Part shown: positions 8,902 to 18,448 of the stretch, piece by piece
Layout: each line of letters opens with the position of its first letter
Position numbering within the stretch: position 1 is the stretch's first letter
NCBI RefSeq assembly: GCF_005849285.1
Contig: NZ_CP040517.1
Location: forward strand, 1,246,501 to 1,310,500
DNA from: Luteithermobacter gelatinilyticus
GTDB taxonomy: Bacteria; Pseudomonadota; Alphaproteobacteria; Sphingomonadales; Emcibacteraceae
Reading direction: 5' to 3'
Length of the DNA: 64,000 nucleotides
Translations under genes and position numbers: made by a program
The notes under the pieces: generated by a model
The model's input: the letters and a program-made list of their open reading frames with translations, nothing else
The model's database searches: none
What the model was told of the DNA's origin: nothing

Positions 8902-9771
8902 TTATGCCCGGATCCGGCTCAATAGTGTCTGAAACAGCGGGCTGTCCGGCCGGGTCAGTTCCATCACAATGTCAAAATGATTGACCCCCGGAACAGGCAG
9001 AAGTTCCGCATCCAGCCCCCGTTCAAGCCAGGCGTCATGATAGTCATGGCTTTGTCTTTTAAATTCTGCAGTTTCATTCTCGCCATAACTGATGATCAGC
9101 GGGCAGGACCGGGGCGGAATGCGGAATAGCGGACTGCAGGCGGTGGCTTGGGCCTGGTCCATGCGCAGCGGTTCATTGATATAGGTATTCACCAGGGGGC
9201 GCAGGTCATAAATACCGCTCATCGCCAAAGCCGCCTTCAGGGGGCAGGTGGCATATCCGAGGGCCGGCCAGTCACTGGAAAGTATTTCCGCCACCAGATG
9301 GGCCCCGGCGGAACTGCCAGACAGGCTGATATTGGTCGGATTGCCGCTGAATTTTCTGGCATTTTTCAGGATGCTGATCATGCCGCGCCGGGTCTGCTCA
9401 ATAATCTGGGGCAGGCTGTAATCAGGGGCCAGTGTATAATCCAACGCAATGAATACCATGTCATGGGCGAGAAAGTTGGGAGCGGCAAAACAGCTCTCAT
9501 TTTTAGAGAGTTCCTGCCAGTAGCCGCCATGAATAAAAACATGAACAGGGAAGGGGCCGTCTCCGTCCGGGATAAAAATATCCATCATGGCACGGGGTTC
9601 CGGCCCATACCGCAGATCCTCCCGAAGCCGGCCCGCATGGTCAATCTTGGCCGCCAGACTGCGTTTTTCATACGCACGAAGAAATGGCATAATGTCCGGA
9701 ACACAGGAGCTAGGCGAATATTCCCGCTCCAGCGTGGGGATATCCATGTCCTCCCAGCATTGATGGCTCAT
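8902..9771 (-). CDS. Kynurenine formamidase-like alpha/beta hydrolase
   Basis: An alpha/beta hydrolase of about 289 residues with the family signature HGGYW in the oxyanion region. The nucleophile elbow is GSSAGAHLV, the acidic residue is probably in SYGENE, and the histidine is in GVNHFDIV near the C-terminus. This set matches the AFMID/arylformamidase group, which hydrolyses N-formylkynurenine to kynurenine and formate. The frame is open up to 9873, but the ATG at 9771 is preceded by GAGGGG at good spacing and begins a typical N-terminus, so I place the start there. Its location between tryptophan dioxygenase and kynureninase supports the role. It is not the metal-dependent KynB type. Confidence 0.82.
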   Translation of the reverse strand: MSHQCWEDMDIPTLEREYSPSSCVPDIMPFLRAYEKRSLAAKIDHAGRLREDLRYGPEPRAMMDIFIPDGDGPFPVHVFIHGGYWQELSKNESCFAAPNFLAHDMVFIALDYTLAPDYSLPQIIEQTRRGMISILKNARKFSGNPTNISLSGSSAGAHLVAEILSSDWPALGYATCPLKAALAMSGIYDLRPLVNTYINEPLRMDQAQATACSPLFRIPPRSCPLIISYGENETAEFKRQSHDYHDAWLERGLDAELLPVPGVNHFDIVMELTRPDSPLFQTLLSRIRA

Positions 9772-9853
9772 CGGTTTCCCCTCAATACTTATGGCCCCTG
9801 GCAGGGGTGGTAAGAGAGTTATACCACAGATGGCATGAGTAAAAAACTTTTCT

Positions 9854-9884
9854 TTTTGGGAAAATATTTTCATTTTAGGAAAAT
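9854..9884. promoter_or_regulatory. Direct-repeat control region between formamidase and XRE-cupin genes
   Basis: Two near-identical blocks, TTTTGGGAAAAT (9854-9865) and TTTTAGGAAAAT (9873-9884), lie 19 bp apart between the divergent formamidase and regulator genes. The second block continues as TTCTGTTATTCTGCTCCG and resembles the sequence before kynA (TTTAGAAAATTCTTGATTCT). They may be operators for the adjacent regulator. Confidence 0.45.
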
Positions 9885-9923
9885 TCTGTTATTCTGCTCC
9901 GAAAAAGGTAATCGGAAGTCATC

Positions 9924-10550
9924 ATGAGTAACTCTGCTTTTATACAACATACGGCCGGGGATGAGCACAAGGCGCTGGGAGATCGTTTGGCCCATCTGCG
10001 CAAGGAGCGTGGGCTGACGCTCCAGCAATTGAGCGCGCTTGTGGATATTCCAGTCTCCACCCTGTCCAAGGTGCAAAACCATCAGGCCACCCTGACCTAT
10101 GGCAATCTGATCAAGCTGGCCCGGGGATTGGGGGTACCCATCTCCGCCCTATTTGACGACCCGCAGGATCAGGTTCTGAAGTCCGGACGCCGGTCCATTA
10201 CCTCAAACGGGGACGGCAGCGTGAATGAGGTGGACATATACCGGGTGGAGGTTCTGGCTGCTGATCTTTTGAACAAAAGCATGTATCCCGGAATTTTGGA
10301 GGTGCCACCAGCGGGGCCACAGGATTTGGGGGCGTTGTCCCGTCACCCCGGAGAAGAGTTTGTGTATGTTCTGGAAGGTGCCGTACGGCTGTATAGTGAG
10401 GATTACAAACCCGTAACCCTCGCCCAAGGTGACAGCGCCTATCTGGACAGTCGTTCGGGGCATCGTTATGTCTCGGCCACTGCTGATCCTGCCCGGATCC
10501 TTGTGGTCTGCTCCCATGAGGTGAGTGAAACCGCGGAACAGGAGAACTGA
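9924..10550 (+). CDS. XRE-family regulator with C-terminal cupin domain
   Basis: A protein of 208 residues. An N-terminal XRE helix-turn-helix covers about residues 18-75 (LAHLRKERGLTLQQLSALVD, then STLSKVQNHQATLTYGNLIKLA). A cupin domain fills the C-terminal half (HPGEEFVYVLEGAVRLY, then LAQGDSAYLDSRSGHRYV), where small ligands bind. The stop is followed directly by the kynureninase ATG, so the two are co-transcribed. Its setting, inside a tryptophan catabolic module and divergent from the formamidase gene, points to control of kynurenine genes by a pathway intermediate. Known kynurenine regulators in pseudomonads belong to the Lrp family, so this is a different type. The effector is unknown. 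Confidence 0.85.
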   Translation: MSNSAFIQHTAGDEHKALGDRLAHLRKERGLTLQQLSALVDIPVSTLSKVQNHQATLTYGNLIKLARGLGVPISALFDDPQDQVLKSGRRSITSNGDGSVNEVDIYRVEVLAADLLNKSMYPGILEVPPAGPQDLGALSRHPGEEFVYVLEGAVRLYSEDYKPVTLAQGDSAYLDSRSGHRYVSATADPARILVVCSHEVSETAEQEN

Positions 10551-11786
10551 ATGCTGACCCGATCTGATTTCGAAAAACTAGATGCCACGGATGACCTCGC
10601 CTCTTTTCGCGAGGAATTTTTGCTGCCGGAAGGGGTGGTCTATCTGGATGGCAATTCGCTAGGGGCGCTGCCAAAGGCGTCCGCCTCGCGTGCCGAGCAG
10701 GTGGTGCGCCGGGAATGGGGACAGGATCTGATTAAAAGCTGGAACAAGGCCGGATGGGTGAGCTTGTCCGAACGCATCGGGGATAAGATTGCCGCCCTGA
10801 TTGGGGCGGCGCCTGGCGAGGTGGTGGCCTGCGATGCCACTGGGATCAATCTGTACAAGGCATTGGGCATGGCGCTCAGCCTGCGTCCGGAGCGGAAAAA
10901 AATTCTGGTGGAAGGGTCAAACTTTCCTACGGATCTGTATGTGACCCAAGGGCTGGTGCAGCAATTGGACCGCGGACATGAGATTGTCTATGCCGAACAT
11001 GAGGAAATTCTTGATGCCATCACCGAAGAGGTGGCCGTTGTCTCCCTGATTCATGTGCACTACAAGACGGGCCGTCTTTTGGATATGAAGGCCATTACGG
11101 AAAAAGCTCATGCGGTGGGGGCGCTGGTGATCTGGGATCTGTGTCACAGCGCCGGGGCGGTGCCGGTGGACCTGAACGGTTGCCGGGCTGACTTTGCCGT
11201 GGGCTGCGGCTATAAATATCTGAATGGGGGGCCCGGGGCGCCGGGGTTCATTTTTGTGGCCCGTCGGCATCAGGGACAGGCGATTCAGCCGCTCACTGGT
11301 TGGTTTGGTCATGAGGCCCCTTTTGAATTTCACCGGGATTACCGTCCGGCCAAAACCATCCGTCAGATGCTGACCGGCACGCAGCCGATTGTGTCGTTAT
11401 CGCTTCTGGAGGAAGGGGTGGATATTCTTGGCCGCGCGGACATGAACAAAATTCGCCGGAAATCTTCATTGATGGGAGACCTGTTTGTTCAGTTGGTAGA
11501 AGAACAGCTGGACGGCTTTGGGTTTGAGCTGGCCTCCCCGCGTGCTGCGGAAAAACGGGGCAGTCAGGTCTCGCTTCGTCATGAACAGGGGTACGCCATC
11601 ATGCAGGCGCTGATCGCGGAAAATATTATTGGCGATTTCCGTGCACCGGATATTGTGCGTTTTGGGTTTACGCCGCTGTATCTGCGATATGTGGATATCT
11701 GGGACGCGGTGGCGGGCCTGCGCCGGGTGATGGAACAGAAACTCTGGGATTTGCCTGATTATCAGGCAAAGGCTGCTGTGACCTGA
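10551..11786 (+). CDS. kynU: Kynureninase
   Basis: A PLP enzyme of 411 residues that cleaves L-kynurenine to anthranilate and L-alanine. Characteristic segments are FLLPEGVVYLDGNSLGALPK near residue 25, IWDLCHSAGAVPVDL near 195 with the PLP-contacting Asp, and the Schiff-base lysine in GYKYLNGGPG near 222. The gene begins on the base after the regulator stop, with AGGAG upstream, so it forms a two-gene operon. No anthranilate-degrading gene is visible nearby, so anthranilate may be used elsewhere or excreted. Confidence 0.94.
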   Translation: MLTRSDFEKLDATDDLASFREEFLLPEGVVYLDGNSLGALPKASASRAEQVVRREWGQDLIKSWNKAGWVSLSERIGDKIAALIGAAPGEVVACDATGINLYKALGMALSLRPERKKILVEGSNFPTDLYVTQGLVQQLDRGHEIVYAEHEEILDAITEEVAVVSLIHVHYKTGRLLDMKAITEKAHAVGALVIWDLCHSAGAVPVDLNGCRADFAVGCGYKYLNGGPGAPGFIFVARRHQGQAIQPLTGWFGHEAPFEFHRDYRPAKTIRQMLTGTQPIVSLSLLEEGVDILGRADMNKIRRKSSLMGDLFVQLVEEQLDGFGFELASPRAAEKRGSQVSLRHEQGYAIMQALIAENIIGDFRAPDIVRFGFTPLYLRYVDIWDAVAGLRRVMEQKLWDLPDYQAKAAVT

Positions 11787-11811
11787 TCTGTCACAGCTCT
11801 TAAACAAGACT

Positions 11812-11837
11812 GGCCTTGGCCTTTTTTCGGCCAGGGC
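11812..11837 (+). terminator. Rho-independent terminator after kynU
   Basis: The stem GCCTTGGCC pairs with GGCCAGGGC across a TTTTTTC loop, with one G-T wobble, and is followed by a run of T. It lies about 25 bp after the kynureninase stop. Confidence 0.75.
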
Positions 11838-12032
11838 TTTTTTTATGGGGCTGGTCCATATATTATAAAAGATCTCTCTGCATGGCGCTTATGCGATGTG
11901 TCTTGTCTCAATTTAAATACCCTTTATCCGCTTTGACTGTACACAGACGCCTCAGATGTGCAAAATGCATGTCGGTAACCCCTTGGGGATAGGGGGGAGT
12001 CGTGTCATAACAGGATTTGGCGTAGTGCCGGG

Positions 12033-13145
12033 ATGCAAAAGTATAAAATATTTCATATCACGATGACCTCTCATGTCAGAACGTCAGGGCGTTTCAGAAT
12101 GTCAGGGCGTTGTCTCTTTTGGGGGCTGATGGCGTTATGTCTGGTTTTGGCCGGGCAGGCACTGGCCCAGCCCCAGCTTCAGCCCTCATCGTCTCCAGGG
12201 CCGCCGCCCGGGCCGATGCAGGAAGTTCCTTCCGAACCGCCGGCGGTGTTATCGGAGAGTTTCAAGAAAATCAGGGCCAAAGCCGAATATCGGGTTTACT
12301 GGGCGGGGTTCGTGGTGGCGGATGTCTGGTCCGAACTGGTGTTGAGCGAAGAGAGCTACAAACTGGACACGGCATACAGAACCCGGGGCATTTTGAGTTT
12401 TTTCAGCAAAGCCGAAAGTGAAACTTTTGCGGTGGGGAAAATCCGCGATGACGGGACCTATCAACCACTGCTTTATAAGAAACAGGGGCATTGGGGCGGC
12501 ACATCCTATAAACATTTTATCGAACGTGATCCAGAAAACGGCGCGCCGCTCAAGATTTCCATCTATAACGAAGATCATAAATGGAACCGGGAGCCTGTGC
12601 CAGAAAAATACTGGTCTCTGGTGGACCCCGCCACCTATATGGCCCGGCTGCTGACCCGGGACCGCAAAAGGCTTCTGCCAGGTCTGCAAGGAGAAGGATC
12701 CCGGACTCTGGGCCAGATTTTTAATGGCGCGGTTGCGGCGGAATATATGCATCACTGCCCGCAAATGGATCATCTCGAAAAACGCCGGAAGTCCCTGTAT
12801 GAAGGGAAGGCCGTGCGGTGTGAATTCACTGCGCGACTCCTGGCTGGCTGGTCTGAGGAGGAACGGGAACGTCAGGAAGAAAGAGAGGGGCAACAGCATG
12901 AGCGCGACGCGGACCCTATTGAGATCTGGTTTGCCCCCTGGAAAGATTTGCCGATGATGATCCCGGTTCAGTCCCGCTTCAAGACCGGGTGGGGCACCGC
13001 CACCATGTATCTGACCAGGCTAAATATCCAGGTTTTGCTTGATGATACAGCGCAGCCGGAGGAAGATGAGCTGGTTCCGGTTGATCCATCGGATCAGGAC
13101 TCAAAACAGCATCGGGAAGAGTTTCTCGACGGTAATCATTTGTGA
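12033..13145 (+). CDS. DUF3108-family periplasmic protein
   Basis: A secreted protein of up to 370 residues. The likely signal peptide begins at the internal Met at 12099 (SGRCLFWGLMALCLVLAG, then ALAQ), so the start may be 12099 or 12063 rather than 12033. No start has a clear ribosome site. After a Pro/Ser-rich linker the body reads AEYRVYWAGFVVADVWSEL and SKAESETFAVGKI, the pattern of DUF3108 proteins, whose function is unknown and which are thought to act in the envelope. The acidic, Gln/Glu-rich stretch RQEEREGQQHERD near residue 280 is not typical. It stands alone, convergent with xthA. A short direct repeat GTCAGGGCGTT near 12081 and 12102 lies in the leader. Confidence 0.65.
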   Translation: MQKYKIFHITMTSHVRTSGRFRMSGRCLFWGLMALCLVLAGQALAQPQLQPSSSPGPPPGPMQEVPSEPPAVLSESFKKIRAKAEYRVYWAGFVVADVWSELVLSEESYKLDTAYRTRGILSFFSKAESETFAVGKIRDDGTYQPLLYKKQGHWGGTSYKHFIERDPENGAPLKISIYNEDHKWNREPVPEKYWSLVDPATYMARLLTRDRKRLLPGLQGEGSRTLGQIFNGAVAAEYMHHCPQMDHLEKRRKSLYEGKAVRCEFTARLLAGWSEEERERQEEREGQQHERDADPIEIWFAPWKDLPMMIPVQSRFKTGWGTATMYLTRLNIQVLLDDTAQPEEDELVPVDPSDQDSKQHREEFLDGNHL

Positions 13146-13229
13146 ATGTGATCCGCCGGGATATTGGCACGCGCATTTTTCGCAAAAAAATGAGGCTTAA
13201 CACCTGTTTCAATAGGGTTTTGGGCCCGT

Positions 13230-14000
13230 TCAAACCTCCAGTTCGCACCAGATGGGGGTATGGTCGGAGGCTTTTGCCTTGCCCCGCGGCACCCGGTCAA
13301 TGGCACAGGTTTTGAGACGGTCAGCGGCTTGGGGCGACAACAACAGGTGGTCGATCCTGAGACCATTGTCCTTCTGCCAGGCCCCGCCCTGGTAATCCCA
13401 ATAGGTGTAATTTTGTCCTGTGGGGACGATTTGCCTGAGCGCATCGGTAAACCCCAAATGTAAAAGGGTGAAAAAACGATCCCGGCTTTCCGGCCGGCAC
13501 AGCGCGTCATTGGCGAATCGTGCTGGGTCGTAACAGTCTTCGTCTTTGGGGCAGACATTGTAATCTCCCCCCAAAACAAGCACTTCTTCCCGTTTCAGGA
13601 GGTCCCGGGCGCGGTCTATCAGCCGATCCATCCAGGCGAGTTTATAATCAAATTTTTCTCCCGGAACAGGATTGCCATTGGGCAGATAGAGGGCAGCCAC
13701 GCGCACCGTGTTTACGGTCGCTTCCAGATAACGGGCCTGATCATCGGCCTCATCGCCCGGCAGGCCGCGCATAACGTCTTCAATAGGGTATTTGGACAGG
13801 ATAGCGACACCATTATAGGTTTTCTGGCCATGGGTTTCCACGTTATAGCCCAGTTCCTCAATTTCCATGCGCGGGAAATTTTCATCCACACATTTCAATT
13901 CCTGAAGCAACACCACATCGGGGGCCGCATCACTCAGCCACTCCACCACGCGCGGCAGTCTCGCTTTGATGGAGTTGACGTTCCAGGACGCAATTTTCAT
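13230..14000 (-). CDS. xthA: Exodeoxyribonuclease III
   Basis: A 256-residue AP endonuclease/3'-exonuclease of the EEP superfamily, acting in base-excision repair. It opens with MKIASWNVNSIKARLPRVVE. The metal-binding Glu lies in LLQELKC near residue 34, the Asn/Asp pair in LVLGGDYNVCPKDEDCYDP near 150, and the terminal His in KASDHTPIWCEL. The length is standard. The gene follows the iron-sulfur carrier gene by 4 bp on the same strand, so they share a transcript. Confidence 0.92.
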   Translation of the reverse strand: MKIASWNVNSIKARLPRVVEWLSDAAPDVVLLQELKCVDENFPRMEIEELGYNVETHGQKTYNGVAILSKYPIEDVMRGLPGDEADDQARYLEATVNTVRVAALYLPNGNPVPGEKFDYKLAWMDRLIDRARDLLKREEVLVLGGDYNVCPKDEDCYDPARFANDALCRPESRDRFFTLLHLGFTDALRQIVPTGQNYTYWDYQGGAWQKDNGLRIDHLLLSPQAADRLKTCAIDRVPRGKAKASDHTPIWCELEV

Positions 14001-14004
14001 AAAA

Positions 14005-14349
14005 TCAGCCTATGGCAAAGGAGGCGCCGCAGCCGCAGGCAGCCGTGGCGTTGGGGTTTTTAACCACGAACATGGATCCGGCCAGTTCCTCGACAAAATC
14101 CACTTCGGAACCCGTCAGATACAACAGCGACAGCCCGTCCACCAGCATGGTCACCCCGTCGCGTTCCACCACGATGTCGTCTTCGCGTTGCTCTTCCACT
14201 AGATCGAAGTCATACTGAAACCCGGAACAGCCGCCACCGTTCACTGACACCCTGAATTTCAGGTTGGGGCGGCCGTCCTTCTCAATCAGTTGGGCGATCC
14301 TTTTTGCGGCATTGCCGGATAAAGTGACCGGTGTTTCTGTGTTGGTCAT
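14005..14349 (-). CDS. erpA: Iron-sulfur cluster insertion protein ErpA-type (A-type carrier)
   Basis: At 114 residues it has the HesB/IscA fold. The three conserved cysteines are in NGGGCSGFQY near residue 42 and ACGCGASF at the C-terminus, which bind and transfer a [2Fe-2S] or [4Fe-4S] cluster to apoproteins. The frame is open further upstream, but the start at 14349 gives the usual family N-terminus (MTNTETPVTLSGNAAKRI). It is co-directional with xthA and divergent from dgt. The distinction between ErpA and IscA is not certain by eye. Confidence 0.85.
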   Translation of the reverse strand: MTNTETPVTLSGNAAKRIAQLIEKDGRPNLKFRVSVNGGGCSGFQYDFDLVEEQREDDIVVERDGVTMLVDGLSLLYLTGSEVDFVEELAGSMFVVKNPNATAACGCGASFAIG

Positions 14350-14365
14350 GGTTATTTCTGGTACC

Positions 14366-14399
14366 CTGATAATTGTAAAGATCTGATAATTGTAAAATA
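14366..14399. repeat. Tandem 17-bp duplication in the erpA leader
   Basis: CTGATAATTGTAAAGAT (14366-14382) is followed directly by CTGATAATTGTAAAATA (14383-14399), identical in the first 14 bases. It lies 17-50 bp upstream of the erpA start, where a promoter or operator would be, in an AT-rich stretch. Confidence 0.7.
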
Positions 14400-14556
14400 T
14401 ATGCTTTACTTCTGCTACTATATGTATGCTGTATAAGGGAATTGTCAATAATGCCGCAAAAATGCAACACCATAGAACCGGGCAAGTTTCCTGCCGCCAT
14501 ATGCAGCGATTACATATCATGACCGGATAAGATCCAAGGAAAGGGGATCTGAAGGA

Positions 14557-15759
14557 ATGTCATCAGACTTTGTGTTGTTTGAGCCGGCCTTTGAATACGC
14601 GCCTTATGCCTGTCTTGCTGCCACCAGCCGGGGGCGGTTATATCCGGAGCCGGAAACCCGGATCCGCTCACCATTCCAACGGGACCGGGACAGAATCATC
14701 CATTCCAGCGCGTTTCGTCGGCTCAAACATAAAACCCAGGTTTTTGTTTATCATGAAGGCGATCATTACCGCACGCGGCTCACCCATTCCATCGAAGTCT
14801 CCCAGATCGCCCGCAGTATAGCCCGGGTTTTGGGCCTGAATGAGGAAATTACCGAAGCCCTGTCTCTGGTTCATGATTTTGGTCATCCGCCCTTTGGCCA
14901 TGCCGGGGAAGAGGCTCTGAATCTGGTGATGGCGCCCCATGGCGGATTTGATCATAATGCCCAGTCACTCAGGATCGTCACTCGTCTGGAACGCCGTTAT
15001 GCGGATTTTGACGGTCTCAATCTGACCTGGGAAACGCTGGAGGGTCTGGCCAAACATAATGGTCCGCTGTGCCGCGGTCAGGATATGTCAGACCTGCACA
15101 GCTATTTTGCGGAATATAACGAACGGCATGATCTGGAACTCCACACTCATGCTAGCGCCGAAGCACAGGTGGCGGCATTGTCGGATGATATCGCCTATAA
15201 TAACCATGATATTGCCGATGGGTTGCGGGCAGGGTTGTTCACGATGGAGGAGCTGTGCGAAATTCCACTGGTGGCGGAAATTGTCCGGGACGTTTATAAC
15301 CGGTATGGTGCCTTGGAGGCCAGCCGGTATGAACATGAGGTCATTCGCCGCCTGATCAATCGGATGGTCAAAGATATTCTTGAGGAAAGCCGCTCCCGCC
15401 TTCTGGCGCTCAAACCCGAAACCGTGAAGGATATCCGCCAGGCTCCAGATAGCGTGGTTGCTTTTTCTTCCGCGATGCGCGAAACGGATCGGCGGCTCAA
15501 AACCTTTCTGATGCGCAATATGTATCGCCATTACAAGGTGAACCGGATGACCAGCAAAGCCAAAAGGGTGGTGCAGGATCTGTTCGAATTGTATATGGAA
15601 GAACCGGAATGTTTGCCCGAGAAATGGCAAAATAGATTGACGCAAGAGAGTGAACAAGATAGAGCCCGTCATGTTACGGATTTTATTGCCGGGATGACCG
15701 ATCGTTACGCCCTGTTGGAACACAAAAGACTTTTTGATATATCAGCGTTTGAATTATGA
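14557..15759 (+). CDS. dgt: Deoxyguanosinetriphosphate triphosphohydrolase-like protein
   Basis: A 400-residue HD-domain dNTP triphosphohydrolase that splits dNTPs into nucleoside and tripolyphosphate. HD residues appear as [18 protein letters not shown] near residue 70 and the pair [16 protein letters not shown] near 107. The N-terminal [12 protein letters not shown] is typical of the alphaproteobacterial type. The start follows GAAGGA. The stop TGA overlaps the argS ATG (ATGA), so the two genes are translationally coupled, a conserved arrangement in this class. Confidence 0.9.
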   Translation: MSSDFVLFEPAFEYAPYACLAATSRGRLYPEPETRIRSPFQRDRDRIIHSSAFRRLKHKTQVFVYHEGDHYRTRLTHSIEVSQIARSIARVLGLNEEITEALSLVHDFGHPPFGHAGEEALNLVMAPHGGFDHNAQSLRIVTRLERRYADFDGLNLTWETLEGLAKHNGPLCRGQDMSDLHSYFAEYNERHDLELHTHASAEAQVAALSDDIAYNNHDIADGLRAGLFTMEELCEIPLVAEIVRDVYNRYGALEASRYEHEVIRRLINRMVKDILEESRSRLLALKPETVKDIRQAPDSVVAFSSAMRETDRRLKTFLMRNMYRHYKVNRMTSKAKRVVQDLFELYMEEPECLPEKWQNRLTQESEQDRARHVTDFIAGMTDRYALLEHKRLFDISAFEL

Positions 15760-17507
15760 ATATTTACAAAGATTTACACGAAAAAGTTAAAAACATAATT
15801 GAAATCCTGTCCGAAGAAGGGAAACTTCCCGGAGGGCTTGATCTGGTGGCGATGACCGTGGAAAGTCCGCGCGATCCCTCGCATGGAGACATTTCCACCA
15901 ATGTGGCCATGGTGCTTACCAAACAGGCGCGCATGAAACCGCGTGACATAGCCATGATGGTTGCGGAAAAGCTGGAACATCTGGCGGAAGTGGACAGTGT
16001 CGAGGTGGCTGGGCCCGGATTCATCAATCTTCGGCTGAAAAACGGCTTCATTCTGGAAAGGATCAAAATGGTCCTTGAGGCCGGACCCCGTTACGGTGTT
16101 TCGGATATCGGTAACAAAGAAAAAGTTAATGTGGAATATGTTTCTGCCAATCCGACCGGCCCCATGCATGTGGGACATTGCCGGGGCGCGATCTTCGGCG
16201 ATGCCTTGGCGGCGCTGCTGGAATTTGCCGGATTTGATGTCACCCGGGAATATTACATTAACGACGCCGGGGCGCAGATTGACGTTCTGGCCCGCTCCGC
16301 CTATCTGCGGTATCGGGAGGCGCTGGGCGAAGATATTGGCGAAATCCCCGAAGGTCTGTACCCGGGAGAATATCTGATCCCTGTGGGGCAGGCGCTGGCG
16401 GAAAAATACGGGGAGCGCTGGCGGACAGCCGACGAAGCGGAATGGCTGGATCCCATACGCGAGTTTGCCACACACGCCATGATGGACATGATCCGCGAGG
16501 ATCTGGCGGCGCTGGGTATTCATCATGATGTGTTTTTCTCTGAAAAAACACTGCATACCGGCGGTGGTATCGAGGCGGCTGTGGAGGCGCTTCGGGCCAA
16601 AGGGCTGATTTATGAAGGAGTTCTTGAGCCCCCCAAGGGCAAAAAGCCCGAAGACTGGGAAGAACGGCCGCAGCTGTTGTTCAAGGCGTCGGCGTTTGGG
16701 GATGACATTGACCGTCCGTTGCAGAAATCCGATGGCACCTGGACCTATTTTGCCGCCGACGTGGCCTATCATTACGATAAGGTGCAGCGCGGGTTCAATT
16801 CCATGATTGATGTTTGGGGGGCTGATCACGGGGGATATGTCAAACGGGTCAAGGCCGCGATTGAGGCGCTGACGGATGGCAAGGGGGAGCTGGATGTCCG
16901 GTTGTGCCAACTTGTCAATCTGCTGCGCGATGGTAAGCCTGCGAAAATGTCCAAACGAGCCGGCACCTTCGTCACGCTGCGGGACGTGGTGGATGAAGTG
17001 GGCAAGGATGTGGTGCGTTTTATTATGCTGACCCGCAAAAATGACGCGGCGCTGGACTTTGATTTCACCAAGGTCATGGAACAATCCAAGGACAATCCGG
17101 TCTTTTATGTGCAATATGCCCATGCCCGGGTACATTCGGTCCTGAAAAAGGCGCAGGAGAGTTTTCCGGATCTTGACCTCTCGCGGGCGGCGCTGCTGGA
17201 TGCAGAGGTCTGGCGGCTTGATGATGAGGCGGAACTGGGGCTGGTGAAAGTGATGGCCGGCTGGCCGAAGCTGGTGGAAAGCGCGGCGCTGGCCCATGAA
17301 CCGCATCGGATCGCTTTTTATCTGTATGATCTGGCCTCGGCCTTTCATACCCTGTGGAATAAAGGCAATGACAATCCGGACCTGAAATTCATTATCGAGG
17401 GAGATCGGCATCTCACCCTGGCGCGGCTGGCGATGATATCCGCCCTTGCCAACATTATCGCGACGGGGCTAAATATACTTGGCGTGGAGCCCGTCACTGA
17501 AATGTAA
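15756..17507 (+). CDS. argS: Arginyl-tRNA synthetase
   Basis: A class I synthetase of 583 residues that charges tRNA-Arg. The HIGH-type signature is in [15 protein letters not shown] near residue 133, and [12 protein letters not shown] near 398 carries the KMSKS-type loop. The N-terminal Arg-tRNA additional domain and the C-terminal anticodon-binding DALR domain ([15 protein letters not shown], then ending [15 protein letters not shown]) are both present. It is the second gene of the operon that starts at dgt; the SPOR gene follows 42 bp later. Confidence 0.96.
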   Translation: MNIYKDLHEKVKNIIEILSEEGKLPGGLDLVAMTVESPRDPSHGDISTNVAMVLTKQARMKPRDIAMMVAEKLEHLAEVDSVEVAGPGFINLRLKNGFILERIKMVLEAGPRYGVSDIGNKEKVNVEYVSANPTGPMHVGHCRGAIFGDALAALLEFAGFDVTREYYINDAGAQIDVLARSAYLRYREALGEDIGEIPEGLYPGEYLIPVGQALAEKYGERWRTADEAEWLDPIREFATHAMMDMIREDLAALGIHHDVFFSEKTLHTGGGIEAAVEALRAKGLIYEGVLEPPKGKKPEDWEERPQLLFKASAFGDDIDRPLQKSDGTWTYFAADVAYHYDKVQRGFNSMIDVWGADHGGYVKRVKAAIEALTDGKGELDVRLCQLVNLLRDGKPAKMSKRAGTFVTLRDVVDEVGKDVVRFIMLTRKNDAALDFDFTKVMEQSKDNPVFYVQYAHARVHSVLKKAQESFPDLDLSRAALLDAEVWRLDDEAELGLVKVMAGWPKLVESAALAHEPHRIAFYLYDLASAFHTLWNKGNDNPDLKFIIEGDRHLTLARLAMISALANIIATGLNILGVEPVTEM

Positions 17508-17549
17508 TCCAGATCCAGATCTGTTACCAGCCGGAAGGGGAGTGAAAGC

Positions 17550-18431
17550 ATGGCAGGGGAAGACAAACAGAAATCGCCCGGGCAGAAATCCGCAGAGCAG
17601 AAATCGGCTGGGCAGAAATCGTCATGGCTTGAACCGCTGCCGGAGGAATTCGCTTCCGATGATGGCGCAACCAGCCGTCGGATGATTGTTGCCGCGATGA
17701 CCGTTGTGGTGCTGGCCATATTCGGGGGAGTGATCTGGTACAGCTATATGGGCAAGACCACCGGCGGGCCGGTTCCGGTGGTGCGGGCCGACAAGTCCGT
17801 GATCAAGGTTAAGCCGCAGGATCCCGGTGGCATGGAAGTGCCCAATCAGGATAAGCTGGTCTATAAAAAGGTTTCGGATGCCGCCATTGAGGATCAGGAA
17901 GACCGCCTGGCGCCCAGCGCGGAAATACCGCTTGGTCGGCCAGAAGCCCAGGCAGGATCGGCGGCAGGGGAAGCCGAGAAAACTGAGAATGCCGGGGTGC
18001 CTGAGAATGCCGGGGTGAATGGCGATGCCGACGCCGTCCGGAAGGCGGACCTGCCGCCAGCGCCGCCGGGTACGACGACCCCGGAAGTTGCGGATAAATC
18101 GCAAAAGTCGCCTGAAAAGGTGGTGCCGGCCGCTGCTGCGATACAGACGACTTCTGTTGCCAGTTCCCCGGTGGCAACTGACGGGATTTTTATGGTGCAG
18201 ATGGGGGCATTCAGTAAACGGGCCAGCGCCGAAAATCTGTGGAAGACTTTGCGCCAGAAACATGCAGATGTGCTGGGTGGCCTGAAACCGGATTATATGA
18301 TAGTGGATCTGGGCCAAAAAGGAACTTTGTATCGTCTGCGTGGGGGGATGATCAAAGATCGGGCCAGTGCGGATAAAATCTGTGCAACCTTGAAGGCCCG
18401 TGGACAAAGCTGTTTGGTGGTAAAAAAATAA
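17550..18431 (+). CDS. SPOR-domain inner-membrane protein
   Basis: A bitopic protein of 293 residues. A cytoplasmic N-terminus carries a short QKS(A/P)-rich repeat, one membrane helix lies near residues 48-70 (MIVAAMTVVVLAIFGGVIWY), then a long Pro/Ala/Glu-rich periplasmic linker, and a C-terminal SPOR domain starts near 212 (FMVQMGAFSKRASAENLW, then SADKICATLKARGQSC). SPOR domains bind denuded septal glycan, so a role in cell division or envelope maintenance is expected. It sits between argS and nagZ, as in most alphaproteobacteria. Confidence 0.85.
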   Translation: MAGEDKQKSPGQKSAEQKSAGQKSSWLEPLPEEFASDDGATSRRMIVAAMTVVVLAIFGGVIWYSYMGKTTGGPVPVVRADKSVIKVKPQDPGGMEVPNQDKLVYKKVSDAAIEDQEDRLAPSAEIPLGRPEAQAGSAAGEAEKTENAGVPENAGVNGDADAVRKADLPPAPPGTTTPEVADKSQKSPEKVVPAAAAIQTTSVASSPVATDGIFMVQMGAFSKRASAENLWKTLRQKHADVLGGLKPDYMIVDLGQKGTLYRLRGGMIKDRASADKICATLKARGQSCLVVKK

Positions 18432-18448
18432 CATGATCGGAACGTGAC

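Noticed and set aside
15774-17411. 545-codon open frame antisense to argS
   Set aside because: Same reason; argS is certain and the antisense product has no family features.
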